64,000 nucleotides of DNA from assembly GCF_028368855.1 (NCBI RefSeq), contig NZ_JAQNCY010000007.1:62001-126000 (forward strand). The letters are read 5' to 3'. The translations under genes and the position numbers were made by a program. This document shows positions 8,773 through 17,312 of this stretch, piece by piece. The stretch's first letter is position 1. Each line of letters starts with the position of its first letter. The notes beneath the pieces are model-generated. The model did no database searches. It saw only the letters and a list, made by a program, of their open reading frames with translations, and had not been told where the DNA came from. The DNA comes from Leisingera sp. SS27. Its GTDB lineage: Bacteria > Pseudomonadota > Alphaproteobacteria > Rhodobacterales > Rhodobacteraceae.

Positions 8773-8818
8773 GTAACATCATGCAACAAAATCAATTGCT
8801 GCGTAACAACAGGTAACA
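8773..8818. promoter_or_regulatory. Three GTAACA direct repeats, candidate response-regulator sites
   Basis: GTAACA occurs at 8773-8778, 8803-8808 and 8813-8818, i.e. spaced 30 and 10 bases (three and one helical turns). OmpR-family regulators typically bind direct repeats about one turn apart. The array lies between the regulator gene (55 bases from its ATG) and the sugar-binding protein gene. Confidence 0.45.
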
Positions 8819-8947
8819 GGCGGACGGTAAATCTGCCGTGGCAGGCGTCCGGGGTGCTGCCGGGCAATTGAAATGCAGCACCGGGACCGGGCAAGCTGAT
8901 TGGCGAAGGCTGCGGGGCGCAGCCGTCACATAAGGGAGGAATGAGCG

Positions 8948-10192
8948 ATGAAGTACACCGCTTTTGCGGCCGTATCGGCCGTGGCACTGGCCTGTGCTGC
9001 ACCGGCTGTAGCCGGGCCAGAGGCCGAAGTTCTGCACTGGTGGACATCCGGCGGCGAGGCCAAGTCCGCTGCGGTGCTGCAACAGGAATTTGCCGACAAC
9101 GGCGGCACCTGGACCGACATGCCGGTGGCTGGCGGCGGTGGCGATGCGGCAATGACCGCGCTGCGTGCCCGTGTCCTGTCCGGCAACGCGCCCACCGCAG
9201 TGCAGCTGAAAGGCCCGGCGATCCAGGAATGGTATGAGGAAGGCGTGCTGGCCGATATCTCCTCCGTGGCCGAAGCCGAGGGCTGGGGGGACGTGCTGCC
9301 CGGCTCCATCGCTGAGCACATGAAATGTGAGGGCAAATGGTGCGCAGCCCCTGTGAACGTGCACCGGGTCGACTGGATCTGGGCCAATGCCGCTCTGTTG
9401 GAGGCCAACGGCATCGAAATGCCCCAGACATGGGAAGACTTCAACGCCGCCGCGGACAAACTGATGGCCGCGGGCATCACCCCGCTGGCCCATGGCGGCC
9501 AGGCCTGGCAGGACGCTACCGTGTTCGAGGCCGTGGCGCTTGGCTTTCTGGGGCCGGAAGACTTCCGCAAGGCCTTTGTCGAACTGGACATGGACACCCT
9601 GAAATCGGAAAAAATGACCGCGGTCTTCGACCAGATGCGCAAGATGCGCGGCTATGTGGATGCCAACTTCCCGGGCCGCGACTGGAACCTTGCCACCTCG
9701 ATGGTGATGAACGGCGAGGCGGCGTTCCAGATCATGGGCGACTGGGCCAAGGGTGAGTTCCTGGCCGCAGGCAAGGAGCCAGGCAAGGATTTCCTCTGCG
9801 CCTCGGTTCCGGGCGACGGGTTCCTCTATAATGTCGACAGCTTTGCCATGTTCGAGGTGGACGGCGAGGATAAGCAGGCCGGGCAGGACCTTTTGGCCAA
9901 GCTGATCGTCGGGCCAAAGTTCCAGGAGGTGTTCAACCTCAACAAGGGATCGATCCCGGCACGCGTGGATGTGAAACTGGATGCGTTTGACACCTGCGCG
10001 CATCTGTCGGCCAAGGACATGGGTGAAAGCGCTGACAATGGCTCTCTGCTGCCCAGCTATGCCCATGGCATGGCCCTGCGCGGCGCGCAGGCTGGCGCCA
10101 TCACCGACGTGGTGACGGCGCATTTCAACTCCGAAATGTCCTCGGCTGAGGCCGTGCAGATGCTGGCTGACGCTGTCGCCAATTCGCTCTGA
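8948..10192 (+). CDS. Sugar ABC transporter periplasmic binding protein (glucose/mannose type)
   Basis: 414 residues with a Sec signal peptide of about 22 residues (cleavage after APAVA). The mature protein has the extracellular solute-binding family 1 fold; EVLHWWTSGGEAKSAAVL at its start is characteristic of glucose/mannose-type binding proteins such as GtsA. First gene of an operon with two permeases, an ATPase and glucokinase, which supports uptake of glucose or a related hexose. GGAGGA 7 bases before ATG 8948 decides this start over ATG 8941. Confidence 0.9.
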   Translation: MKYTAFAAVSAVALACAAPAVAGPEAEVLHWWTSGGEAKSAAVLQQEFADNGGTWTDMPVAGGGGDAAMTALRARVLSGNAPTAVQLKGPAIQEWYEEGVLADISSVAEAEGWGDVLPGSIAEHMKCEGKWCAAPVNVHRVDWIWANAALLEANGIEMPQTWEDFNAAADKLMAAGITPLAHGGQAWQDATVFEAVALGFLGPEDFRKAFVELDMDTLKSEKMTAVFDQMRKMRGYVDANFPGRDWNLATSMVMNGEAAFQIMGDWAKGEFLAAGKEPGKDFLCASVPGDGFLYNVDSFAMFEVDGEDKQAGQDLLAKLIVGPKFQEVFNLNKGSIPARVDVKLDAFDTCAHLSAKDMGESADNGSLLPSYAHGMALRGAQAGAITDVVTAHFNSEMSSAEAVQMLADAVANSL

Positions 10193-10250
10193 TCTCCCCC
10201 GGGCCTCGCGTCCTCCGGGATGCGGGGCCACCTATTCAAGGCCCGTTTCC

Positions 10251-11123
10251 ATGACTGAATGGCTTGAACGTCATATTCCGAAGATGGTGCTGGCACCGTC
10301 CTTCGCCGCGGTGCTGGTGTTTGTCTACGGCTTCATTGCCTGGACCGCTTGGGTGTCGCTGACCCGCTCGCGTCTGCTGCCGAAATACGAAATCGACGGG
10401 CTGATCCAGTACGAGCGCCTGTTCAACGCGCCGCGCTGGGACACCGCGATGTCGAACCTGTTTGTGTTCGGCACCCTGTTCATCCTGATCTCGATGGTCC
10501 TCGGCCTGATGCTGGCCATCCTGCTGGACCAGAAGATCCGCACCGAGGGTGTCTTGCGCACCATCTACCTGTATCCGATGGCGCTGTCGCTGATCGTGAC
10601 CGGCACCGCCTGGAAGTGGATCATGAACCCCGGCCTGGGGCTGGAGGCCATGGTGCGGGGCTGGGGGTTTGAGAGCTTCACCTTCGACTGGGTAATCAAC
10701 CCGGACAAGGCGATCTATGCGGTGGTCATCGCCGGTGTCTGGCAGGCGTCCGGCTTTGTCATGGCGCTGTTCCTGGCGGGCCTGCGCGGGGTCGATGGCG
10801 AGATCATCAAGGCCGCGCAGGTCGATGGCATCCCCGCCTGGCGGATCTATACCGCGATCATCATCCCTTCGATGGCGCCGATCTTCCTCTCTGCCTTCAT
10901 CGTGCTGGCGCATCTGGCGATCAAGAGCTTCGACCTAGTGATTGCCCTCACCGGCGGCGGCCCCGGCTATGCCACCGATCTGCCCGCCACCTACATGTAT
11001 ACGATGGCCTTTTCCCGCGGCGACATTGGCCAGGCAGCCAGTTCCGCCATGGTGATGATGGGCGTGGTGTTCGCAATCATCGTTCCGTATCTTTACTCTG
11101 AGCTGAGGGCCAAACATGACTGA
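10251..11123 (+). CDS. Sugar ABC transporter permease (MalF/GtsB type)
   Basis: 290-residue integral membrane protein with about six membrane segments and the inner-membrane-component EAA loop region (GEIIKAAQVDGIPAWRIYTAIIIPSMAP, about 182-209), which docks on the ATPase. It lies 58 bases after the binding protein gene and overlaps the next permease gene by 8 bases. Works as a heterodimer with that permease. Confidence 0.9.
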   Translation: MTEWLERHIPKMVLAPSFAAVLVFVYGFIAWTAWVSLTRSRLLPKYEIDGLIQYERLFNAPRWDTAMSNLFVFGTLFILISMVLGLMLAILLDQKIRTEGVLRTIYLYPMALSLIVTGTAWKWIMNPGLGLEAMVRGWGFESFTFDWVINPDKAIYAVVIAGVWQASGFVMALFLAGLRGVDGEIIKAAQVDGIPAWRIYTAIIIPSMAPIFLSAFIVLAHLAIKSFDLVIALTGGGPGYATDLPATYMYTMAFSRGDIGQAASSAMVMMGVVFAIIVPYLYSELRAKHD

Positions 11124-12015
11124 TGTGACGCTTGCCCCCGCCGCCGCAGCAAACAGCCGCAACTGGAGCCACTTTGCTCTGCGCTGGACACTGTTCACCC
11201 TCCTGGGCCTGTTTGCCCTGTTCTACCTGATGCCGCTCTTTGTGATGATCACCACCTCGCTGAAAAGCCTGGAGGAAATCCGCACCGGCAGCCTGATCGC
11301 CTTCCCGCGTGAGGTCACCTTCGACGCCTGGCGCACTGCCTGGTCCGAGGCCTGCACCGGCATTCAATGCGAGGGCTTGCGGCCGTATTTCTGGAACTCC
11401 GTGGTGATTGCGGTGCCGGCGGTGGCGATCTCCACCATGCTGGGCGCGGCCAATGGTTATGTGATTGCGCAATGGCGGTTCCGCGGCGCCAACCTGGTCT
11501 TCTCGCTGATGCTGTTCGGCTGCTTCATTCCGTTCCAGGTGGTTCTCTTGCCGATGGCGCGGATGCTGGGGCTGATGGGGCTGGCGGGCAGCATTCCGGG
11601 GCTGATCTTTGTGCATGTGACTTACGGCATCGGCTTCACCACGCTGTTTTTCCGCAACTTCTATGTCACCATTCCGCAAGACCTGGTGAAGGCAGCCAAG
11701 GTGGACGGCGCGGGCTTCTTTCGGATCTTCTGGTCGATTTTCCTGCCGCTGTCGCTGCCGATCATCGTGGTGACCGTCATCTGGCAGTTCACCCAGATCT
11801 GGAACGACTTCCTGTTCGGCGTGTCGTTCAGCCAGGCGGGTACCCAGCCGGTGACCGTGGCCCTGAACAACATCGTCAACTCGACCACCGGCGTAAAGGA
11901 ATACAACGTCGACATGGCCGCTGCGATCATCGCCGCGCTGCCGACGCTGCTTGTCTACGCCGTTGCCGGCAAATACTTCATCCGCGGCCTGACCGCTGGC
12001 TCTGTGAAAGGGTAA
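11116..12015 (+). CDS. Sugar ABC transporter permease (MalG/GtsC type)
   Basis: 299-residue integral membrane protein, six predicted membrane segments, EAA loop around LVKAAKVDGAGFFRIFWSIF (about 190-210) for coupling to the ATPase. Starts inside the 3' end of the first permease gene (8-base overlap), which indicates translational coupling. The ATPase gene begins 4 bases after its stop. Confidence 0.9.
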   Translation: MTDVTLAPAAAANSRNWSHFALRWTLFTLLGLFALFYLMPLFVMITTSLKSLEEIRTGSLIAFPREVTFDAWRTAWSEACTGIQCEGLRPYFWNSVVIAVPAVAISTMLGAANGYVIAQWRFRGANLVFSLMLFGCFIPFQVVLLPMARMLGLMGLAGSIPGLIFVHVTYGIGFTTLFFRNFYVTIPQDLVKAAKVDGAGFFRIFWSIFLPLSLPIIVVTVIWQFTQIWNDFLFGVSFSQAGTQPVTVALNNIVNSTTGVKEYNVDMAAAIIAALPTLLVYAVAGKYFIRGLTAGSVKG

Positions 12016-12019
12016 ACCC

Positions 12020-13117
12020 ATGGCTCCCATCCTGGACATCACCAACCTGCGCAAGAACTACGGGTCGACCGAGATCCTGAAGGACATCAACGTCAGCATT
12101 GAGCCGGGCGACTTTCTGGTGCTGGTCGGCCCTTCCGGCTGCGGCAAGTCCACGCTGCTCAACTGCATCGCCGGGCTGGAGCCGATCTCCGGCGGGCAGA
12201 TCGAGATTGGCGGCCGCGACATGACCCATGTCAGCCCCAAGGACCGCGACATCGCCATGGTGTTCCAGTCCTACGCGCTCTACCCGACGATGACGGTCGC
12301 CAAGAACATCACCTTCGGCATGAAGGTGCGCGGCGCCGATGCCGCGACGCAGGAGCGCAAGCTGAAAGAGGTCGCGGCACAGCTGCAGATCGAGGCGCTC
12401 CTGGACCGGCGCCCCGGTCAGCTGTCGGGCGGCCAGCGCCAGCGGGTGGCAATGGGCCGGGCACTGGTCCGCGATCCCAAGCTGTTCCTGTTTGATGAAC
12501 CGCTGTCGAACCTCGACGCCAAGCTGCGGGTCGAAATGCGCACCGAGATCAAGAAGCTGCACCACAACCTTGGCGCCACCATGGTCTATGTGACCCATGA
12601 CCAGATCGAGGCGATGACGCTGGCAACCAAGATCGTGGTGATGAAGGGCGGCGTGGTGCAGCAGATCGGCACGCCCGCTGAGATCTACAACAAGCCCGCC
12701 AACCTGTTTGTCGCCGATTTCATGGGCAGCCCGGCGATGAACCTGATCCCGGCGCGCGCCCAGCCGAACGGGCAGGGCACCCGGATCGAGATGGACTGCG
12801 GCGGCAGCGCGCCCATCGTGCTGAAGGACAGCCGCGCCACCGGCCTGCCGCAGGACGTGATCCTGGGCGTGCGGCCGGAAGACATTGCCGAGGCAGGCTT
12901 CCGCGCAGGCGAAGGCGTACAGGAGGCCGCCTGCATGATCGAGATGGTGGAGCCTGCCGGCGCCGACACCTATGTGGTTTCAGAGCTAGGCGGCAAACAG
13001 GTCACGGCGCGGCTGCACGCAGAAACCCGGGCGCAGCCAGGGCAGATGCTGGATCTGGCCTTTGATCTCTCCAAGGTCTCCTACTTCTCGCCCGCAACCG
13101 GCGAGCGGCTGAATTGA
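12020..13117 (+). CDS. Sugar ABC transporter ATP-binding protein (MalK/UgpC/GtsD type)
   Basis: 365 residues: nucleotide-binding domain with Walker A GPSGCGKST (about 38-46), Q-loop FQSYALYP, signature LSGGQRQR, Walker B LFLFDEPLSNLD and switch His in VTHDQ; then the OB-fold regulatory domain typical of MalK-type proteins (about 240-365). Energises the two permeases encoded upstream. Its last bases overlap the glucokinase start by 4 (TTGA). Confidence 0.93.
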   Translation: MAPILDITNLRKNYGSTEILKDINVSIEPGDFLVLVGPSGCGKSTLLNCIAGLEPISGGQIEIGGRDMTHVSPKDRDIAMVFQSYALYPTMTVAKNITFGMKVRGADAATQERKLKEVAAQLQIEALLDRRPGQLSGGQRQRVAMGRALVRDPKLFLFDEPLSNLDAKLRVEMRTEIKKLHHNLGATMVYVTHDQIEAMTLATKIVVMKGGVVQQIGTPAEIYNKPANLFVADFMGSPAMNLIPARAQPNGQGTRIEMDCGGSAPIVLKDSRATGLPQDVILGVRPEDIAEAGFRAGEGVQEAACMIEMVEPAGADTYVVSELGGKQVTARLHAETRAQPGQMLDLAFDLSKVSYFSPATGERLN

Positions 13118-14016
13118 CCGGGCTGCGGCTGGCCGCGGATGTGGGCGGCACCAACACAAGGCTGGGGCTGGCACGCGACGGCCTGCTACTGGCGGACACG
13201 GTGCAAAGCTTCCGCAACGAGGCTTTTGGCCGCTTTGCCGAAGTGATGGACCTCTACCTGCACACCGCCGCCCCCGGCGGTGTGGCAGAGGTTACCATTG
13301 CCATCGCCGGGCCTGTCACCGGCACCACCGCGCGGCTCACCAACAGGGACTGGCACTTCAACGTCGCGGCCCTGTCGCAGCATCTGAACGGCGCGCAGGT
13401 GCATCTGCTCAATGACCTTGCCGCACTGGGGCAGGCCTGCCCGTATTTGCAGACAGACTGCCTCGACACAGTGATTGCCCCTGCAAGCTATACGGGCGGA
13501 GACGGCCAGCGGCTGGTGGTGGGTATCGGCACGGGTTTCAACCTCTCGCCGGTGCTGGACGCCGACGGGCAGGTGCAATACCTCAACGTGGAATACGGCC
13601 ATGTCAGCCTGCCGCTGGATGTCGCGGAGCATCTGCGCAACCATGTGCCGGACGCCGCGAAGTTTGCAACGGTGGAACATCTCTTCTCCGGCCGCGGCCA
13701 CGCAGCGGTGCGCATGCATTTTCCCAAGGATGACACCGGCACGCGGGATTTCCAGGCCTTTTATGCGGATCTGCTGGCGCTGCTGGCCCGCAACCTGATG
13801 CTGGCCTTCCTGCCTACGCAAGGCATGTATTTCGCGGGCGCCGTCGCCCGCAGCATTCTTGTGTCCCCGGCGAGGGCGAATTTCATAGAGGGGTTTCGAC
13901 AGCCCTTCGAGCTCGACGCCCGCATCGCTGCCCCGGTGCATGTCATCCTGGATGACGCCGCCGCGCTGAAAGGCTGTGCGGCACTGCGCCTGCCTGGGCC
14001 GCACTGCTGGAAGTAG
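13114..14016 (+). CDS. glk: Glucokinase
   Basis: 300-residue glucokinase of the bacterial Glk family: N-terminal phosphate motif AADVGGTNTRLGL (7-19), catalytic Asp in LLNDLAALG (about 101), glucose-contact segment LTNRDWHF and VEYGHVSLP near residue 161-169. Converts imported glucose to glucose 6-phosphate. The start is a TTG that overlaps the ATPase stop codon; there is no nearby ATG and the VGGTN motif would be lost with later starts. As the last gene of the transporter operon it supports glucose as the substrate. Confidence 0.88.
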   Translation: MTGLRLAADVGGTNTRLGLARDGLLLADTVQSFRNEAFGRFAEVMDLYLHTAAPGGVAEVTIAIAGPVTGTTARLTNRDWHFNVAALSQHLNGAQVHLLNDLAALGQACPYLQTDCLDTVIAPASYTGGDGQRLVVGIGTGFNLSPVLDADGQVQYLNVEYGHVSLPLDVAEHLRNHVPDAAKFATVEHLFSGRGHAAVRMHFPKDDTGTRDFQAFYADLLALLARNLMLAFLPTQGMYFAGAVARSILVSPARANFIEGFRQPFELDARIAAPVHVILDDAAALKGCAALRLPGPHCWK

Positions 14017-14103
14017 CGGCCATGTTTGGATGCTTGCGGGTTGGCGTCAAAGCTACCGCGCCTATTCTGCAAAGAAACGACGAAAGGCACTACACTGAGG
14101 AGC

Positions 14104-14395
14104 ATGAGGCCGCCCCGGCAGGCGACTTGGACAAGCAGGATGAAGTGATCAAACGTCCTGTTCAAGGAAGCGCGAAAGCAACTCGGAAAGTATCGTCCCG
14201 GGACGCATCCGGCGATCCAAGCGGTTCTCGAACTCATTATATTAGCGCTGCAGGTGCTTGTGCGACATGCGTCAAGCGTCTTTATAGGTCAGATTAGGCT
14301 AGCACTGAAGCTATTTCCCGCTGACGCCTTGCGTGGACGTTGTGAACCGGAAGATAGCATAGAGCCTGAGTTTTTGCGGAGGATACGAATCGGCT
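14104..14395 (+). other. Possible frameshifted gene remnant
   Basis: One frame reads DLDKQDEVIKR up to about 14155, then the next frame continues from about 14160 as LFKEARKQLGKYRPGTHP and a long helical stretch to a stop near 14395. Read together they look like one natural, helix-rich protein broken by a one-base shift, but neither frame has a convincing start. The family was not recognised. The rest of 14017-14600 holds nothing else I could identify. Confidence 0.25.
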
Positions 14396-14599
14396 GAGCG
14401 CCTGAAACTGAAACGGCAGGCTGGAGTCAGCCTTCAGCCTGTCAGCAGGAAATGCGTTTTCCGTCCATAAATTTACCATAATTTCGCTTACGCGTTTCTT
14501 GTGCCCTGGGGGCGCATCCAGATGTTCAGTCCCGGCATCTGGTGGATCGCATTCGTGATGAACCGGTCTGGCTCTGATGTTCAGATTTGGAAGATGCAA

Positions 14600-15060
14600 G
14601 GGTTTGTTGCAGACTTCGACGCAGCGGATTCATGTAACGCTTCCAGCTGATCGCTGGAGGAATGAGCAGCTGGCCTCCACGAACTAGAGGATCACGAAAT
14701 GGTCTTCTGCGATGCCACGATCCAGGCCTGTTCAGGCATCAAGGCAGTGTTCGGGTTGCCGATGAGGCAAACGACCGGCTCTGTCGCGAGGTTCTTGCGC
14801 CCAATCGGGGTGGATTGGTCCGTTCCGGATTTCAGAAAGCTCTGCCCTCGGCAGAAGACGTTGAGTGTGAACCCCAGAACCGCAGTGCCGAGGCGAAGCT
14901 GATCCTCTTGATCGAAAGCACCGTTGTCAAAGCCGGAGGCGAAGGTGAGTGAAAGCAAGCAAGCGTGGAGTTTCCAAGCGCCGTTTTCGGCGCAAGATCC
15001 ATCTTGGGATCGACGAGGAAACGCTGCGAGTCCGGGCCGCCGGGATACCCAAAACCGCGG
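14600..15060 (+). pseudogene. IS5-family transposase remnant
   Basis: Three pieces of one IS5-family transposase are read in three frames. Piece 1 (about 14696-14880) has TIQACSGIKAVFGLPMRQTT and VDWSVPDFRKLCPRQKTLSV. Piece 2 (about 14887-14950) has LLIESTVVKAGGEGE, the region of a catalytic Asp that here reads Glu. Piece 3 (about 14960-15045) has KRRFRRKIHLGIDEETLRVRAA. At least two frameshifts separate them, and the C-terminal third is missing. GGGTTTGTTGCA at 14601-14612 resembles an IS5-type terminal inverted repeat, but only about 80 bases separate it from piece 1, so the 5' part is also deleted. No right end was found. Confidence 0.75.
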
Positions 15061-15256
15061 CCGTGGGATGTAATCGTCCGGAAAAGAGTAAGCCCGGCCA
15101 TTTGCCGGCTTCTGCAAAAAAGCTAGTTCAGAGAGAAAACACTTCAGTTTGTTGACGAACCCCAGGGGCACCAGCAGGCAAATGCTGGCGCATAAGCCTG
15201 TTCAGGACAGGTGCAGCCTCACCTATGAGGCGGGTTCGGTCCAATGGGTGGAAAAA

Positions 15257-15502
15257 TTAGCCGGTGAGGTTTAATCCTGCTACCTTGATCCAGTTGTCCA
15301 GCGCATCCCGCAGTGTGTCGCCCCGTGCCGAATACCCATGCAGATGAACAGACCAGCGGTTTTCGGGCGCGGCTGATTGTTCCCCGCATGCCAGCCTGAC
15401 TTCGCCTCCCATTTCAATGAATTGAGATGCCCTGCGTATGCCGCTAAGTCCGGACAGAATACGCCAGTCGGAAACACATTGCTGAGTGCTCATCCGTAAC
15501 AT
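15257..15502 (-). CDS. Small hypothetical protein downstream of luxI
   Basis: 81 residues, same strand as luxI and 77 bases after its stop, so it could be co-transcribed. No family recognised. The C-terminal half (ENRWSVHLHGYSARGDTL followed by an amphipathic helix) looks like a folded small domain rather than chance sequence. No clear ribosome binding site precedes the ATG at 15502 or the in-frame ATG at 15493, so translation is uncertain. Confidence 0.4.
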   Translation of the reverse strand: MLRMSTQQCVSDWRILSGLSGIRRASQFIEMGGEVRLACGEQSAAPENRWSVHLHGYSARGDTLRDALDNWIKVAGLNLTG

Positions 15503-15579
15503 TCGAATCTACTGGAACTGCTGCCTGGTACCAGGAGTGCCATCCCGGCCGCGCTGTTTGGCAAAGGAACGATTGCGTA

Positions 15580-16248
15580 TCATGTTTCCTGGACCCTTGG
15601 CTGGGGAACATTGGCCGAATAGACGCGGTATTTGCCGTTTTGATCACCTCTCAACGGGCCAAGCGGGATGACGTTTGTAAAGCCTGAAGACTTGGCAAGC
15701 CGTGCAACAACCGGCGGAGACAGAAAGACGAAACGCTCTCCTCCCTGTTCCAGCAGGAATGAACGGAGCCGCTGCAGCACCAGCTGCCCTGCTCCCGGAG
15801 TTCCATTTGAAGCAAACCTGGTGAGCTCCCAAACCGCGGGATCGCATGGCGGTTCGGCGTCACATAGGTCTGCGGGCAGTCCTGGCAGCAGGCCGCGGAC
15901 TGCATCCCGCACCATGTAGGTCATTTCGGAACTGCCAGGATAGCGGCCCCCGCGGTCTGTGCGCAGCAGCCTCGCCCCGGCCAGCGCTTCGTTCGTGGCA
16001 GGATCAAAGGCGACAATATAATAGGCGTCCAAGTGATCGTACTGGTCCAGATCGCTTTGGCAGGACAGCCACACGCGCCAGTTTTTACCTTCGGCGAACA
16101 CGCTCTTCCGCAACGACATAAAAGCGTCCAGCACGCCCTGATCGGAACTTCTCAGCGTTTTTGGCAACCGCACGGGCGCGAACTGGACAACCATGGTTTC
16201 AATCGCCATGTGGGGCGCCGCCATCATGGTGGCGTTATCGTTTTGCAT
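15580..16248 (-). CDS. luxI: Acyl-homoserine-lactone synthase (LuxI family)
   Basis: About 222 residues. All invariant LuxI residues are present with the right spacing: R, F and W in LRKSVFAEGKNW (R+4=F, F+6=W), the two Asp in DHLDAYYI, the Arg in GARLLRT, and E and R in WELTRF. These form the SAM pocket. The product should be an N-acyl-homoserine lactone; acyl chain cannot be told. ATG 16248 is chosen because GGAG lies 8 bases upstream; ATG 16269 and GTG 16284 are in-frame alternatives. Divergent from a luxR gene, so the two form a cognate pair. Base composition is visibly less GC-rich than the flanking operons. Confidence 0.93.
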   Translation of the reverse strand: MQNDNATMMAAPHMAIETMVVQFAPVRLPKTLRSSDQGVLDAFMSLRKSVFAEGKNWRVWLSCQSDLDQYDHLDAYYIVAFDPATNEALAGARLLRTDRGGRYPGSSEMTYMVRDAVRGLLPGLPADLCDAEPPCDPAVWELTRFASNGTPGAGQLVLQRLRSFLLEQGGERFVFLSPPVVARLAKSSGFTNVIPLGPLRGDQNGKYRVYSANVPQPRVQET

Positions 16249-16373
16249 CAGAGTATCTCCAGTACGCATTTTGACCGTCCCCACTCAGCAAATACATCTA
16301 ATGGTAGATTTTTGGTTGTCCAGAACTACCACATTGCGGCATACTATTAGCAACCCTGGTTACATCAGATGAG

Positions 16374-16426
16374 ACCTAAGTTGCGGGCAATGCAACCTCG
16401 GTCGCCGCTGTGGAAACCTAAGTTGC
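16374..16426. promoter_or_regulatory. Candidate LuxR operator: palindrome plus repeated half-site
   Basis: ACCTAAGTTGC occurs exactly twice, at 16374-16384 and 16416-16426, 42 bases (four helical turns) apart. The first copy is followed after a 7-base spacer by GCAACCTCGGT (16392-16402), an imperfect inverted copy (8 of 10 core positions match). The second copy is 25 bases before the luxR ATG. This is the only strong symmetric repeat seen in the luxI/luxR gap. Confidence 0.5.
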
Positions 16427-16451
16427 AAAACATGGGAGATGGTCGTCAGAG

Positions 16452-17132
16452 ATGCCAAAATCTGTAATTACAACGAATCTGCCCTCTGACGGTGCTAACA
16501 GCACCAGGATTGCGGCGGCATTTTCGGCCTGCAGATCCGAGATCAACGAAGTAAGCACTTCGGGTTTCACCCTCATGGTCAACTTTTCAATCATGGGTTA
16601 CGAACACTTTGAGTGCTCCTTCCATGACAAGTGGAAGGAGCAGTATGACCGGGAAAATTATTTCCTTCATGATCCTGTTTTCAATTGGGCACTGAAGAAC
16701 GAAGGAGCCATACGCTGGTCGGCTGTCGAGCTGCCTGATCCTTTGCAAATCCTCGAAAAATCTCAGCGGTACGGCTTGGTCTATGGTGCGGCGTTTGCAG
16801 CTCTGACGGGTTCAAAAAGATCTATGGTGTTTGTTTCCCGGCACGACAGGGAGCTTTCGGATGTCGAGATGCGCTCACTGAGCATGACGATCACGGAGTT
16901 TTTCGACGCGCTGCTTCCGCCCCCGTCCCTGTCCGAGAAAGAATTGGAGATGCTGCGGCTGCATATCCAGCAGGAGCTATCCTATGATGAGATCGCCGAG
17001 CAGTTTTCGCTTTCTTTGTCTGCAGTGAAGACCAGCTTCCTGAGGATGAGGCAAAAGTTTGGCTGCAAGTCCACTGCACGCCTCGCCTACCTGGCAAAGG
17101 AGCGCAATTTGTTTGGGGTGGAGCCGCGCTGA
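16452..17132 (+). CDS. luxR: LuxR-family quorum-sensing regulator
   Basis: 226 residues: N-terminal autoinducer-binding domain with the conserved W...Y....DP pattern (WKEQYDRENYFLHDPVFNW, about residues 57-75), followed by W at about 81, and a C-terminal HTH (about 160-220, LSEKELEMLRL ... SYDEIAEQFSLSLSAVKTS). The usual Gly between the first two HTH helices is missing (IQQELSYDEIA), so DNA-binding geometry may be slightly unusual. Divergent from luxI. A long perfect hairpin terminator follows at 17252. Confidence 0.9.
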   Translation: MPKSVITTNLPSDGANSTRIAAAFSACRSEINEVSTSGFTLMVNFSIMGYEHFECSFHDKWKEQYDRENYFLHDPVFNWALKNEGAIRWSAVELPDPLQILEKSQRYGLVYGAAFAALTGSKRSMVFVSRHDRELSDVEMRSLSMTITEFFDALLPPPSLSEKELEMLRLHIQQELSYDEIAEQFSLSLSAVKTSFLRMRQKFGCKSTARLAYLAKERNLFGVEPR

Positions 17133-17251
17133 GCCTGTTGGCTGGTCTTGACCGGAGCTCCAAACGAGCAGTTCGGAAAGCCGTGGAATTAGCTCATACC
17201 GCCGCGATGGAAAGCCGCGGAAGCAGGGGGGTGGCCCTGCAAACAGACCCT

Positions 17252-17294
17252 AACATGAGAAGCCCCGGCGCATTCCGCCGGGGCTTCTCATGTT
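17252..17294. terminator. Bidirectional terminator between luxR and the RND pump gene
   Basis: A 19-bp perfect inverted repeat (17252-17270 and 17276-17294) with a CATTC loop; the inner part is GAAGCCCCGGCG. The outer arms are A/T-rich (AACATG/CATGTT), giving a short U-tract in both directions. It separates the convergent luxR and efflux genes. The rest of 17133-17312 shows nothing else. Confidence 0.85.
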
Positions 17295-17312
17295 TAAGAG
17301 GCAAAGCGGATA

